Positions 1-13,377 are shown, counted from the first letter of the stretch. The stretch is 64,000 nucleotides of DNA from Selaginella tamariscina (GCA_003024785.1 PUQB01000936.1:1-64000); one strand, 5' to 3'. The notes: generated by a model not told the origin, from the letters alone. A program made the numbers and translations.

Positions 1-115
1 GAACAATAAACTCATATGTGCTTAAATATACATTATAAGTTCCATTTTAATAATGTGAAAACGTAGATATATAACTAGTATCTTGTCAACATGCAAACTA
101 TATACAATACTCAGA

Positions 116-644
116 ATGGATAGAAAAGAGTGCATCAGGCTCATAGAGTCATGTAGAACACTGTCATCCGCTACAAAGCTTCATGCTCAAATCAAGCACA
201 TGATTGGTCATGATATATTTCTCCATAACAAGCTGGTTGAGATGTATGGAAATGCGGATGCTCAGAGGGGCAAAGCAGGTTTTCGACTTGACACCTTACA
301 AGAATGACTTCTCATGGAACATGATGCTTACTGCATATGCCCGTAACGGGCATTTGCAGGAAGCCAAGAAGCTCTTCGATGACATGCCAACACGGGACCT
401 CATTTCCTGGACAAGTCTTTTAGTTGGGTATGGGGAGGCAGGATGTGTAGAGGAAGCTAGAGAAATCTTTGATAGAATGCCGCAGAGAGACTTGGTATGT
501 TGGAATACCATGTTTTCTGCATACACCCGCACTGGGCATATGCAACAGGCTATAGAGATCTTTACCAAGTTACCTGATTGTGACAACGTTTCTTGCAGTG
601 CGATCCTCTCTGCATACTCTGAAACCGGTTTTCAGGTGTGTATA

Positions 645-680
<36 letters not shown>

Positions 681-2033
681 TGAGTACCATGCACGCACGA
701 ACGAACACTTATTAGACAACACGACTCTAGACTGAAGCCAAGGAGCTCTTTGATAGTATGCCTGAGCGAGACGTGATTGCATGGACATGCATGTTGTTAA
801 CATATGCCCGCACTGGGCATATGGAGGAGGCCATTGAACTCTACAACAGGATGCCGGAGTGGAGTTTGTTTTCTTCAACAATAATGCTATGGACGTATTC
901 ACAGGTTAATAGTAAACACTTAGTAAGTGATTAGCATACAATTAGTGTTTCATCTACAGGCTGCTAATTCGGAAGGGGTGCGGGAAGTGTTTAAGTCTAT
1001 GAAACAGAAGAACATTGTTTCATGGACAGTGATGGTGGGAGCTTGTGTTCATGTCGAAGATGCCAGGAGGGTGTTTGATCAAATGCCAGAGTGGGACTTA
1101 GTTTCCTCAACTGTCATGTTAGCTGCATATACCCATTCAAGGCATCTGGAGGAAGCAAGGTATGTATATATGAGAGAGAGAGAGAGAGTACTGATGCTTT
1201 TGCTATACATCAGTTTGATCAGTTCTCATATGGTAGAGCGTGACTTGACTTCTGCAACGTTGCTGCTTGCAGCATATGCCCAGAACGGGTATATGGAGGA
1301 GGCAAGGAGAGTATTCGATGGTATACCAAAACACGACTTAAACTCGTCACTTGTAATGATATCTGCATATGCCGAGCTTGGGCAAGTAAACGAAGCCATG
1401 GAAGTGTATGAGCAGATGCCTGAGCATGACCTTGCATCAGACACTTCAATGATCGACGCGTTGGTGACGTGTGGAAGGAGGGAATGTGCTAAGAGGATCT
1501 TTGATAGGGTGCCTGAGAGAGACGTGGTTTCGTATACTGTGATGCTCGCTGCATATGCGCATCAGAAGGACCCCTCCCAGGCTACTGAGATTTTCAATAC
1601 CATGAGGATGGTTGAGGAACCGGATGGGGCAAGCTTCTTGTTGGTCCTTGTTGCATTCACACATTTAGGAAAGGCTGAGGAAGGTAGGGCATGTTTTGTC
1701 TCTATGAGAGCCGATTACGGGATTGAACCAGAGAGGAAACACTACTGTTGTATGGTGGATATGTTTGGGAGGACGGGGAGGCTCAAGGAGGCGGAAGACT
1801 TGGTCATCCACATGCCTTTTGAGCCCAGTGTTCTGGAGTTTAAGTGCTTGCTTGGGGCATGCAAGAGTTATAGGGACGCTTGTTATAGAAAGAGTGCTGC
1901 TACTGAGATGATTGGGTTGGATCCAGAAGATGCTACTGCATATGTCTTGCTTGCAAATTTTACTATTAAGTTATACCCTTACTGCAGACGAGTTGGGTAT
2001 TATAAGCACCATTTGCATGTGTTTACAGAATAA
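116..2033 (+). CDS. PLS-class pentatricopeptide repeat protein, E-type, with introns; frameshifted and truncated
   Basis: PPR proteins bind organellar RNA one base per repeat. The ATG at 116 opens an N-terminus typical of plant PLS proteins, followed by about 12 repeats with signatures such as NGHLQEAKKLFDDMP and RDLVCWNTMFSAYTRTGH. The C-terminal part (about 1815-1960) resembles the E motif (EFKCLLGACKSY, LDPEDATAYVLLANF) and then loses similarity, with no DYW domain before the stop. Introns are supported at 636-730, 905-959 and from 1160 to about 1213; the first is filled with a (TATG)n tract. Near 250-272 the frame changes twice. One extra A at about 250 and one extra G at about 270 restore the canonical MYGKCG motif and the next repeat. 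Introns in PPR genes are usual in early-diverging land plants. Family call is firm; whether it is functional is not clear. Confidence 0.8.
636..730 (+). repeat. PPR intron with (TATG)n microsatellite
   Basis: The intron starts GTGTGT after TTTTCAG and ends at CTCTAG. Its 5' half is (TA)n followed by about eight TATG repeats, so an uncut translation runs into a tyrosine/valine/cysteine-rich tail that is not protein coding. Confidence 0.6.
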
Positions 2034-2169
2034 GATAAACAGCCAACTTAAACTTTATTACCGTCTATATGTATACACATCCCTATGCGGACCTTTGTTG
2101 AACTGATGCCAACTAAGATTGGTCTCACTTCTAGATGTGATGGTAATAACATAAAAAAGTGCCTATAAT

Positions 2170-2206
<37 letters not shown>

Positions 2207-2542
2207 GTACAAATATATAGCAATTATATTGTAAAGATCCCAATACACAATACTTTGTAAATATCTTTTATTAATATTATCTGTATTAGTAGTTTACTAG
2301 AATTCTTGTTAAACTAGCATTCATAAACTCGAGCCATTGTTACCAGCCTCGATCCAATTTCTTCTCAGCAGCTTATTTTTGCATTACACAAAGGTTCATC
2401 TCAAAATATGTATATACATATGGGTGAAGTAGCTAAGGTCCAACTTCTTCTCAGCAGCTTATTTTTGCATTACGCAAAGGTTCATCTCAAATATGTATAT
2501 ACATATGAGTGGGCACGCGGTAGCTAAGTGTACGCACGAGCA
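2034..2542. repeat. AT-rich spacer with an 87-bp tandem duplication
   Basis: After the PPR stop there is a (TA)n tract at about 2177-2201. An 87-bp unit then occurs twice, at about 2352-2438 and 2439-2525, both containing CTTCTCAGCAGCTTATTTTT and a GTATATACATATG end. No coding signal is seen. Confidence 0.6.
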
Positions 2543-3527
2543 CAAATTAAAGAGTTTGTGCAAATATATAGTATGTATTTTAACATAATATAGTTTTATT
2601 TAAAAAGCAAGCGTTAAATCTTTTTATAATAAATTTAATTAGGACCTTAGTAGACCTATATAAAAGAATAAGAAAAGAACATTTTATAATTATAAATGTA
2701 AAGATATTATTAATATGCAACAAACACAGTTTCAGTGTGTGTGGAGAGAATATTTAAATGTGTCATTTATATATATATAAACTAAAAGACTTATATTTTC
2801 TTACAAATATTCCAGTTAATTTGATTTTATATAACTTATATAAAATTAAATAATAACTTATATATTGATTTATCATTAATAAATAATTAACTCATTGTAT
2901 TGAGTTAAAATGAATTTTATGTATGTTTTTCTTACCTGCAACCATTTAGTTATATATTTAAAAGTGTAAATGAAACTTTTGCAATGGGAAATGAAAATGA
3001 AATAGTAAAAATGAATTAAAAAAATGAATTAAAAAAATCAAGTAAAAGAGCACAAACGGTTTAAAACTTTAAAATACATACACACTATATATATCTCCAT
3101 ATTTTGAATAATTAGCTAAATTAATACATTTGAGGATCCAACGCGATAGGATTCTATTTGTGGTAGTATGTGTGCATATGGATGTGTTTGTGTGCAAAAA
3201 CCTAAATAGATATAATTAGTTAAATAGTTTAAACTAAGTATATTTAAGAAAAAGCAATCAACTTTTAAGGACATTGTCAACTATAAATGAAGTTGAATGA
3301 TTTAACTAGCTAGGTACACACATCACACATGAGCACAACCATGCACACGCATAGGCACTCACACACATGCATGAAACACTAATGCCATGGTCATTTAGTA
3401 TTGATATAATAATTAAGACTTTTAGATTGTGTAATAAAAGTAGCATAATGGATTGTAAAGAATTTAATGTTCATGATCATTGGAATGATAATTATATTTA
3501 AGAAATTAAGATACAGCAAGAAATATT
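2543..3527 (+). repeat. AT-rich tandem unit, copy A, left part (before the Harbinger insertion)
   Basis: This aligns by eye with about 18900-19850 (copy C) and, from about 2870, with 13378-14030 (copy B). Shared landmarks are the block around AACTCATTGTATTGAGTTAA (about 2888, 13400, 19240), CTGCAACCATTTA, and GAGCACAACCATGCACACGC (about 3330, 13815, 19678). No long reading frame is present. The unit is interrupted at 3528 by a DNA transposon and resumes at 5205. Confidence 0.7.
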
Positions 3528-5204
3528 AGGGGCCTCCGCACCTGTCTCTTGCTTAAAAGTCTCTTTTAAGCATTTAAAAGAAATGTCTTAAAACCCAAAC
3601 TGCATTACATTTTAATATGAACTTTAAGGTTAAGGAATATTCACTTAAAAGGATTGTAAAAAGAGCCCTAAAGTGACGATTCTTTTAGCAGTTTCCGTTT
3701 ATCATTTTCAAACGTAGAATTCAAATTCAAATTTTTGAATCTCAGATAATGTGAGCTTCAGCTCAATCTTCATTCTGGAATGAAATTCACTGGGCAATAA
3801 CATGACGAATTTCAATCCCATCCTCGTTTACATTTAGTGTAGCTCCATATTCTTCCTCATGAACTTCAGTGTTATATTCCAAGGCTAGATGTGGAGCAAA
3901 AGCTCAACCATTTGGTTTATCTCTTGTTCCCACTTCCTGCACATATATGTATGCAAGATGCAACAACTCGCCCATATGTTTAGCATGTTTTCCACCGCCA
4001 TCCATTGTCGCTGGTCCAAAAACTTGAACTTTTGTTTCAACAGCCCGAAGACATCCTCCATAACCACTCAAGCTTTTGTATGTTGCTTGTTGAAATTCCT
4101 TGTAATAATGTTGTCAGCTTGGCCAAGCCCCACTACAAAATAGTTAAGCGATTCAATCAAAGGATTTAAAATCGACCTCAGCCTCAACTTGCTTTACCAC
4201 CACGACGAGCACCTTTGCCAACAGCAGCTGGAGGATGTGCAAAACACTCATAAGTTGTTTTGAAAACTGAAAAAGTATTTCAAGTACCTGTTTCAAGTAT
4301 TTCAACGTCTTCATCCTCCTTCGAACTCCTTCGATGCTTGGCTCAACACCACTCCACTTCAGCATCTATTTGAGATGCCATCGTGCGTGCATACTCTGCA
4401 CCTCCACCACTAGGATGGACGCTAGCTGTTGGGTGAGTAGCAGCGAAAGAAGAGCTCCCTAGCTAAGCAGCTAAAAAGAAAGAGTTGCCCGGCTGAGCAG
4501 TAGCAAAAGTTGAGCTTCTTGGATGAGCAGCAGCAAATGGAGATCTGTCTGGCTGAGTAAAAAATGCCGGGCTGCTTTGCTAAGTTCCAAACATTGGGCT
4601 ACTTGAATACGCTGGGGAGCTTTGATGAGCATAGACTAAGCCAGGAATCCCCATAGGGCGTCTCGCTCCGTGAATCCCATTGTGTATCCCCTGGCCATGG
4701 ACCTAGGCAGGTCCATGGAACCCTCCAGCTCCTTGGCCAACTCCTTAATCACATGCTGGAGACGATCACAACGATGGATTGCTAAATCCACCCAGGTCTA
4801 CCCGACTACTAAGAAAATGCACCTGACCCATGACTTTAGGACCTTGAGCTTCAGAGGCTTGAGCTTGAGCTTGAGAATCATCCATGATCGGCGCTTGGTG
4901 GCGCGAAAAGCTTCACCACTTGCACCCTATATTAAATGTTGTTGTGCCGTCGTTGACGTGGCACTTAGAAGAGCTTGAGGATCTTTAGGCTCCTCTAAAT
5001 TTCTGTTAGAAATGAGCAAATATTCCCCTGTTATTCCTCTTAGAAGAATTTTTTAAAGAATGGTGCAGTTCTGACTCTTTTAAGAAGATCCCTTGCCTAA
5101 AAGAATCAATTTTAGCACTTTTAGCACAAGAAGTAGGTGCGGTCACAATTTGTTCACTTTTTAAGGAGATAAAAGTGGTTTTAGAAGCAGGTGCGGAGGC
5201 CCCT
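3528..5204 (-). mobile_element. PIF/Harbinger-type DNA transposon, truncated, non-autonomous
   Basis: The element is bounded by terminal inverted repeats beginning AGGGGCCTCCGCACCTG and ending with the reverse complement, and flanked by the 3-bp duplication ATT (3525-3527 and 5205-5207). The boundary is confirmed by the paralogous empty site in copy C near 19836-19860, where the flanks are joined with a single ATT. Inside, on the minus strand, is only the C-terminal part of a DDE_Tnp_4-like transposase (see 3787-4140). The rest is unrecognised, with short GAGCAGCAGCAAA-like repeats around 4430-4620. It is 1677 bp, far shorter than an autonomous element. Confidence 0.8.
3787..4140 (-). pseudogene. 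Harbinger transposase C-terminal fragment
   Basis: Minus-strand translation gives VMEDVFGLLKQKFKFLDQR followed by ASCCILHTYMC. This matches the last conserved block of Harbinger/PIF DDE transposases (VE-x-FGLLK-x-R, then A-C-C-x-L-H-N). A frame change of one base near 3890 leads into a further segment containing EEEYGATLNVNEDG and ends at TGA (3787-3789). The upstream catalytic aspartates are absent, so no active transposase can be made from this copy. Confidence 0.65.
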
Positions 5205-8200
5205 ATTATTTGCTAACTATATGTTCTCTCTATAGTATTTAAAATATTCAAAAGATATTATATATACCTTAAAAACTTGTACTTAAAGCTCAAGCACATG
5301 AAAATGTTTGATTTTACATATGCAAATACTATTGCATGCTCGTGCACGAGCCAAACAAATTAAGATGAAAAAATACAAGACAAATCAAGAAGAAACAATT
5401 TAAAGAAAGCTTAAAACATTACATGCACAAAGACAGGTACAAGTTGAATCCCATGGAAAGCACATAAAATATATTGTAAATGTAGCATATTTCACTAACA
5501 TATTTTCTATTACATATTCTAGGAATATCCCTATAGAATGTTCTTTGCAAAAAATTCTGTAATAGAAGATAAACATGTCTAAAATAAGATGAAACAACAC
5601 ATATTTAGAACGTAAAAGCATTGGAAACACCCTAAAACACAAACATGTTTAGAGGCACTGAAAAGTGCATGTATAAAATGTATTCTTTAAATTAAAATTA
5701 ATAAATAAATAATTAAGTTATCATTTAAATGGAAGTTTAGATCGTTATGTGAAATTAAATTAATAAGTTAAAAAGAATTAAATGAATACCATACATTAAA
5801 TGAATACACCATTTATATATAAATAAGATATATTATTTAAATAATATTTTTAAATAATAAGAAATAATGGGTTAATTATAGAATTTAAATTTATTTATAT
5901 ATGTAATCTCTCTTTTGACAATGTGATGAGAGAGATGTAACATACGTGTGTATATATACATATAAATAAAGATAACATGTATGTTTGAAAGGATATAAGC
6001 TTATCACACTTTATTATTATCATATGAAAAGTTATGTATGATATTATAACATGAATTACTTTTATAACTTATGTTGACATTATTTCATATCTTCGATTTT
6101 AAAACAGTCGTAAGTGCATCTTTTGAATTAAATAAAAAATTATGTGGAGTGTTCTCCTAAAGCAATGCAATGCCTATTGTGTATTCATTACCATATATTT
6201 AATTTCGATAAAGAAAGTATTTTTATTGCTTGTGCAAATAATAAATGTTCAATTTACACAAATTGAATATTTAAAATTATTAATTAATACTTAAAAGCTC
6301 TCTTATTAAGTGAAATGTTATATTAAAAATTTAAATTGATTTTTATTAAATATACTTAGCAAAATTTGTTTCAACCTAAACTTCATTAGTTCATGTTAAA
6401 TAAACTTAGCAATGATGTATGTGTGTGTAAAACAATAAATATATGAATTTGAATTCAAATTCAAATTATGTTCAATCTCATTAGTTCATGTTAAGTAAAC
6501 TCTGTAATGGCATGCATGTGTGTGAAAAACATCATTAGGTAAATATCCTCTTTTTATTTAAATGATATTTACATATTTAATACATCACATGCATGTCATT
6601 CTAAATATTCGAATTCTATTCGTTATGTTAAATTAAATCAATAAAATTTAAAAGAACTAGATGAGTGTAAATGAATATGTTGTTTATATATAAATAAGAT
6701 ATATTATTTAAATAATGCTTTTAAATAATAAAAAACAATGGGTTACTTGTAGATTTTTATTTATTTATTTTAATGAGCATTTTATATAATGCACATGTAA
6801 TTTCACATCTAAATGATTAACAAATGTATATCTTTTGACAATGTGATGAAAGAAAGATGATGTGTATAAATATATACATAAAGATAATATGTATGTTTTA
6901 ACAAATATAAGCTTATCACACTTTATTATTCATTTAAAGGGTTGTGTATGATATATAGTATGAATTATTTTCATAAATTATGAGAATAACATTAACATCA
7001 TTTCATATGTCATAAGTGCATCCCTTCATCTGAGTACAAGAATTAAGAGTATTCTCTAAGCAATGCGACTATTATGTATACTTCACTATGTGTTTAATTC
7101 TAACAACAATATAATAGATGTTCAATTTACACAAATTGAATATTTAAAATCATTAATCAGTACTTAAAAGCTCGCTTGAACAATTTTTTTTAATTTGTGT
7201 TCAGTTTCATGTCGTGAAAGGGAGAATAAATTTACCATTTAACTATTTCAACATACTTTTCAAGGGAGTGATTCAAGTTCTAAGTGTTGTCTCATGATTT
7301 TTTCTAAAAATAAAGAAAATATAATGAATGTATATAAATAAATAAAAATATAAAATAAAATATAAAAAAAAAACAAAATAATAAACAAAAGGAATGAACA
7401 CTTTACTCAACATCATTAAGGCCACCCATAATGAACACTTTGCAACCTAGGGGTCCATAGAAAATCTTCCCAATCAATACTTATATAAGTATGTGATGTG
7501 TACGTATATATATAAGCAATTTATATAACCAACATTAGTAATGTATATGCACTATGTTGTTATACATATATAATATTTATATATAAATCATAAACCCTAA
7601 GAGAGTTTTGGCAATGAAATTAATACAATGTTTAATGTTTGTGTATGTGTGTGTGTGTGTGTGATAGAGAAAAAATATTTAAATGTATCAGAAAAAAAAA
7701 AAAAAAAAAATAGAAGGGAAACGAACGCAATCATAGTAATTACATATTTAAAGTGTATATAAAAATTTTATCAATAGAAAAAAAAATGTTAAAAATGAAA
7801 TGGTATAAATAAAAATTAATTAGAAAATGAAGTAAAGAGTTGAAACAAGTATATAAATTTAATTACATTGTAATATAAACACACACACACACACACACAT
7901 ATATATATCGAACACCATTACTTTGTTTCTACCGACGTACAAGTGGACTTCTTTTATGAACACTCACCCTTATTTTATATGCATTTTGAAGATTTAAATA
8001 CATGTCATGTATACACACGATTTCCTACATATAACTGTTTTTAAAAATATATGTTATTCTTGGATTTTAATGTTTTTTAATGAATTAATTAAAATTAATT
8101 ATAGAAATGGATCATGAAATATACATATAAATGAAATGCATAAATGTTAAAGATTTATTTAATTTAAAATTTTAAAATCCATATAAAATACATGTTTGGG

Positions 8201-9142
8201 TCCATATATAAAATGGGGTTGTCTAATAGGTTTCTTTTATAAATAAATCAGATTTTTAAATTATTTAATTATTTAGTTTTGAAGAGTTTTGCAAAGACAT
8301 GCACAAAATAGTATCCACTTATGCACAACATATACATATATGCAGGCACATGCATGTGTGCACATAGGCACGCACAAACATGCATGGCACATAATTACAC
8401 AAATTAATGTTTATTATGGTTTAAAATGATTTAATAACTAGATGTTTTATATATAACAAAAACAAAATATTTACTTAATGGCTTGTATAGAGTGTTGGTT
8501 AACATCGTGGATATTAGAGCAATCTAAAGTCCATGGTCATGGCATAGCCCTTGCCCTAAAGGAAAAGGGCTTAGTCCATCTAGAAAGCTTTCACCAACAC
8601 TCAATTCTTTTCTTATATTTTAAAATTGAGTTTTACTTATGGTGTTGATGTCAACAAATGTAGGACAAGCTTGGTTTACATGGCAAGATTTCACCAACAC
8701 TCAGTTTTTTTTACTATAAAAGTGAAAAAATGTAGGAACAATCAAACCTTTTTTAATCTTTTTATTCTTAGTATGGTGTTGATGTCAACAAATGTAGGAC
8801 AAGCTTGGTTTACATGCAAGATTTCACCAACACTCAGTTCTTTTATTATAAAAAGTGAAAAAATGTAGGAAAATCAAACCTTTTTAATCTTTTTATTCTT
8901 AGTTTTTTAAAATTTAGTTCACATTGCAATTTTCGCTAACACTTAGTTTTTTATTTAAAATAAAAACCTATGAAAATGAAAAATTAAGTTGTATTTAAGA
9001 ATGTTAATGTCAATAATTTTACAATAAAACCATTTTTTTAATATATTTTTAGAATTGAAAAATAGAATATAATGTTTTCATTTGAATATAAATATATATA
9101 TAATTGATTATGTTTTTCTTTTTACTTTAAAAGTGAAAAACT
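5205..9142 (+). repeat. AT-rich tandem unit, copy A, remainder
   Basis: This continues copy A after the Harbinger insertion and corresponds to 14030-17950 in copy B. It contains an internal partial duplication: the block TATTATTTAAATAAT followed by CAATGGGTTA occurs at about 5826 and 6699 here and at about 14638 and 15446 in copy B. Microsatellites (GT)n at about 7646 and (CA)n at about 7878 are included. No protein-coding signal is seen. The AT content is extreme, with many short A or T runs. Confidence 0.6.
8638..8905 (+). repeat. 134-bp tandem duplication inside copy A
   Basis: Two adjacent units (8638-8771 and 8772-8905) both start TATGGTGTTGATGTCAACAA and share ATTTCACCAACACTCAGTT. They differ by a few single-base length changes. 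A third, more degenerate partial copy of the CACCAACACTCA part precedes them at about 8590. Confidence 0.75.
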
Positions 9143-10896
9143 TTTCCTTTTTATTTCTTTCACAAGGAGCTTAGGTGAGTGGCTTTTCTTGATTCACTGG
9201 TTTTTAAGTGAAATCACATATTAAACTGGTTGTGTTCTAAATTGAAGGTGTCTTTTTAATTTGTTGAGTGGCTTATAAATATGATTTCTTCATGATTTTT
9301 CAATAACATGTTAACAATGTGTCTTTTTAATTAAACAGTGTGTTTAAAGTGGCTTTGTTAATGTTGTTTTATCATATTTATTATACGATCTTGATGAAAG
9401 TTTAAAGTATGATGTTTTTAATGGTTTAAAATAGTCATGTTTATGTTTAATATTTTTAATAAAAAGAATGAAGTGGTGAAAATTTGTGATAACAAAATTT
9501 TAAAGTGTTATACTTCAAAGCATTCTTAACCACTGAAAAACTTTATTTAAATGTGAATGTGTGAGAGACAATCAAAAACCACCAAATGAACTATCCATTC
9601 TACATGTAGAATATGAGCAAGGGTCTCAACTAACCCAAAAGCAAGGCGTAACATTTGTGTTTGAGCATTTTCATATTCTCAATTGTCTCAAATAATTTAT
9701 TTTAATGTTTTATTGTTCTTCACATTTAATTAAATCATCATTTTATTAATTGTAAAGTATTATATTTTATATATAATATATAATAATGTAATTCCAAAGT
9801 TACAGAAAGTTATAAGCGGTAATTAAAGAGAATTGAACTGTGAACTTGGTGGGTTTTTTTTTTTTGTTTTATAAAAATCAAATCAATGGTGTAGATTGAA
9901 ACCCTAGTTGTCATAAGGTATTGTTTGAGTTGGGTGAGAGGGATGACTTCAAGTGGTGTGGCTAATGAAGAAAAATGTTGAAGGCCCAGGCTCTCACTTT
10001 ATAAATGTTGAACAAGAAATTAAGATATGTTGATTATGTAAGTTCTTTTTTGTAGTTGTAAATCCAATTGGTAAACACCTTTAGAGGTGTCTTGTATAGT
10101 ATGGGAGTTGCAGAAATGTGAAATTTGCAAGATTTGCTATGTTCTGTTGCGTGTAGGGCAAGTGGAATATGGAGAAAGTGAACATTCTTGTTTTGTGTGT
10201 ATGTATGCAATTGAGTAGTGGTATGGTCAACTATAGCTCCCTATATACATCTACAAGATGGTTGAGGCTTGATGCTTATGAATGGCAGAGCTTGGGAGCC
10301 AACTGTGTATGTTTCTATTCATTTTTAAAATTTTCTATGTTTGCCTAGACTAGGCAATGCCATGAGGCATCTTGGATGAGGCTATAGAGTGGAAATTGTT
10401 GTTACATATTGAGAAAGTGGTCTTAATGTACTTATCTAAAAAATCGGATTGAAAATGATTGGTTTTTGATAACTTTCTTGTTGGTCGAACATGTGAAGTA
10501 TGGGTAGCCTGGTGTGGCTAGTCAAGACTCTTTGTCAATATTGATACAGCCCGACATGGCTTTGTTGCTTCAATTCTTTACAATCAAGGTGAACATCTTT
10601 TTTAATGTGGCCTTTTGTACATATAATAAAGTTTATTAAAAGCCTATTTAAGCAAAATAACTAGTTATATATCAAATTTCACCATACATGAAAGAAGCCA
10701 CTTAAAACCACTATAATAGCACCCTTTATAAAAAGCACTACACAATAAAATCATCATCAAAGCACATACATTAGCACAATTAATAATGCCCTACAAAGTC
10801 ACAATGTTAGCATTATATAAATCATATGTCATTAGTGCATTTTTAAAGTGATTTTTCCCATTCACAATCACATATTCTTTTGAGTAGCCTTAATAT
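9143..10896. mobile_element. Probable insertion of about 1.7 kb relative to the other tandem units
   Basis: In copy B the sequence on both sides of this block is contiguous near 17950-17975 (GAAAAACTT followed by TTTTTTCTTTTCTCTTATTTTAC), so this block is extra in copy A. The ends carry repeated motifs in inverted orientation: GAGTGGCTT-like at about 9178 and 9266 and AAAGTGGCTTT at about 9346, against AAGCCACTTAAAA at about 10692 and AAACCACTTG at about 10906. Such subterminal repeats occur in hAT-like elements. The middle is less AT-rich, but I recognise no protein. The exact ends and target duplication are not resolved. Confidence 0.4.
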
Positions 10897-11900
10897 GTGG
10901 AAAAAAACCACTTGCCTTTTTTCTTTTCTCTTATCTTACATAGAAAATTTTAAGACTGTCAATATAGTATTACCATTAGAATTCAAGTAATAATTATTTT
11001 GGTATATATAAATAACATTTAACATCATGTATACTTAGAATAAAATATAAAATTAGTATATATAAATACATCTTTTCAAATGAATTGCGGAGGAGATTTC
11101 AACACGTAGCATGTGGTTTAGGGTTTTTAGAATAACAAATAAGTCCTTTAGGTTAATAAATTTTTAAATGCATTGGTGTATCTACATAAATATGTAGTCT
11201 TCATTTCTATATGTATAATCCCTTTGTTCTATATAAGGATGGTATCAAGATTACATCCATTATTGCATATGAAATTGACCATGTGCTGATGCTTCTAAAA
11301 GAAACTTTGGATGTGACCCAACATGGACATAATAAGGTGTATATAATCAATTATAAATACATGTAACAAGAATATTATATGCTAATCATATGTTATCTCC
11401 ACAATATTTAAGAATATTCAAGCACACATATGGTTTTATTGTATTTATTGTATATTGAAATATTATTGCATGAGCCAGACAAACCAAACAAACCAAAATT
11501 AAACGGAAACAATTCTAAAAAAACTTAGCATAAAGGTAATCACAAGTGGAGAACCCATATATGCTGTGGAAATATACTCCAAATACAACATAGCATGTTT
11601 TCTATTGCATATACTCAAGAATATCTCTATAGAATATTCTTTAGTAACAAAAGATAAACAAACATCTAGAACACAAAAGCATTAGAAAGTGTTTAACCCA
11701 CACAACCCAACACCCCTAAAACACAAACAAGTTTATGGAACCCCTAAAACACAAACAAGTTTATCTTTCATAGAGGCACTAAAAAACTCCTAACCCACAT
11801 CAACAAAAATATCCATAAACATCATTTTGGTCATTGACTGTGTGATGTACAAAAGCCCATATGCGAATGAATTATACAAACATACAACATAAAAAAAGGC
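10897..11900 (+). repeat. AT-rich tandem unit, copy A, distal block
   Basis: Similar to about 17960-18870. Shared landmarks are TTTTTTCTTTTCTCTTAT, GGAGATTTCAA with TTTAGGGTTTTT and AACAAATAAGTCC, and TTTGGATGTGACCCAAC near 11307 and 18446. A short exact repeat of CCCCTAAAACACAAACAAGTT lies around 11712-11760. No coding signal is seen. Confidence 0.6.
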
Positions 11901-13377
11901 TACAACAACATTAAAAAGTGTTTACGCCACATCAATTGAGACTTAAAACAACAATAAAAAATAAATAACATACCATGTTGATATAATCACTTTGTCAAAC
12001 CAACCTAAATTGATAAAATTCACCTATCCATCCTATCATATCCATCATATTTTTTGCTCAAGTTCATCTCCCCATATTTGAATAATGCCACTAACAAGAA
12101 ACACAAAAAAAAAAAAAAAGCTCAATGCAAAACGGTGTAAGATGAGTTAATATATGTTCCTAACATAATGTTAATGGAGAATGCCATTGACGAATCCTTA
12201 ATAAAATAATCTAATAGTAGTTTGTAAATAGTATAAAAATTATCATATATCTTAAGTTGTGCTTACAATTGATTTAAACTTTTTAAATCAATATGCATAC
12301 ATCTAACGAATGCTAAAGGATTAATTATAGCAATAAATAGATATGCACATCTGTATCATATGTATAAATGAAATGCATTAACCTTAAAAGTTTGTTTGAT
12401 TTAAGTTTTAAAATACATAGGTGGGTGTCCATATATAACAAACATGGTTGTCTAATAAGTCCCTTGTTTAAATATAATTAAATTTTAATTTATTTATTTT
12501 GTTGTTGAAAAATTTTGCACAAAATATGGCACAATAGGTACATGTGCATGGGGGCACATCCATGTGTGCACATAGGCACATAATTAATGTTTAAGAATAT
12601 GACAAACATAAAATATTGATGTCATTGATTATTTAAAATGACTTAATACTTGAGACATATATGTAACAAAATAATATGTTTACTCAATGACTTGTATGGA
12701 GTGTTTAGTAAATATTAGAGCAATCTAATGTTTATATTCATTGGTTTTAAAGCCATATATTAGAGCAATTTAATATCTATGATCATTATTTCAAAGCCAG
12801 AGATAATTATATAGATAACTTAGCCTTTACTCCTATGGCAAGGGCTAGCAATCTTTTACCAACACTTAATTCTTTTTATATTTCTTTTAAATTTAAAGTG
12901 AAAAACCACATGGCAAGTTTGTTTTTTATTTTAAAGTAAAAACCTATAATTATTCTTTTTCTTATGTGTTTAAAAACAAAATCAAGTTTTACTTAAGACT
13001 AATGATGTTAATAATTTTATAATAAAAATGTTTTTCTTACATTTTGAAAATTGAAAAATAGAATATAGTGTTTCGTTTTAAAAACATTTATATTTATTTT
13101 TAAATTGTAAGAACATATTGTAGTTGACAATGAGTCTTTTTTACTTAGAAAGTGAAAAACCACTATTTTTTCTTTTCTCTTATTTTACATAACAAATTTT
13201 AAGTAACACTATCAATATAATACTACCATTGAAGTTTCTAATAATAAGTTAGTTGGTATATATATATAACATTTTTTACATAATGTATATCTCCTATAAC
13301 ATATATACCCAATATTATGGCATTTATAGTGCCTATATATTTGTATTTATATTATAAAATTATAGTGTATGTGTATT
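11901..13377 (+). repeat. Partial tandem unit between copies A and B
   Basis: About 12340-13140 resembles 8160-9140 (GCATGTGTGCACATAGGCAC near 12556 and 8355; CTTGTATGGAGTGTT with TATTAGAGCAATCTAA near 12690 and 8480). About 13140-13300 repeats the start of the distal block. This is an incomplete unit, so the array is irregular. Nothing coding is seen. Confidence 0.5.

Noticed and set aside
4670..4978. 102-codon plus-strand frame inside the Harbinger element
   Set aside because: No similarity recognised and the transposase is on the other strand; likely a chance frame.
8638..8905. Repeat units that might suggest a CRISPR-like array
   Set aside because: Only two long adjacent units in a plant nuclear sequence, with no spacers and no cas genes; a simple tandem duplication.
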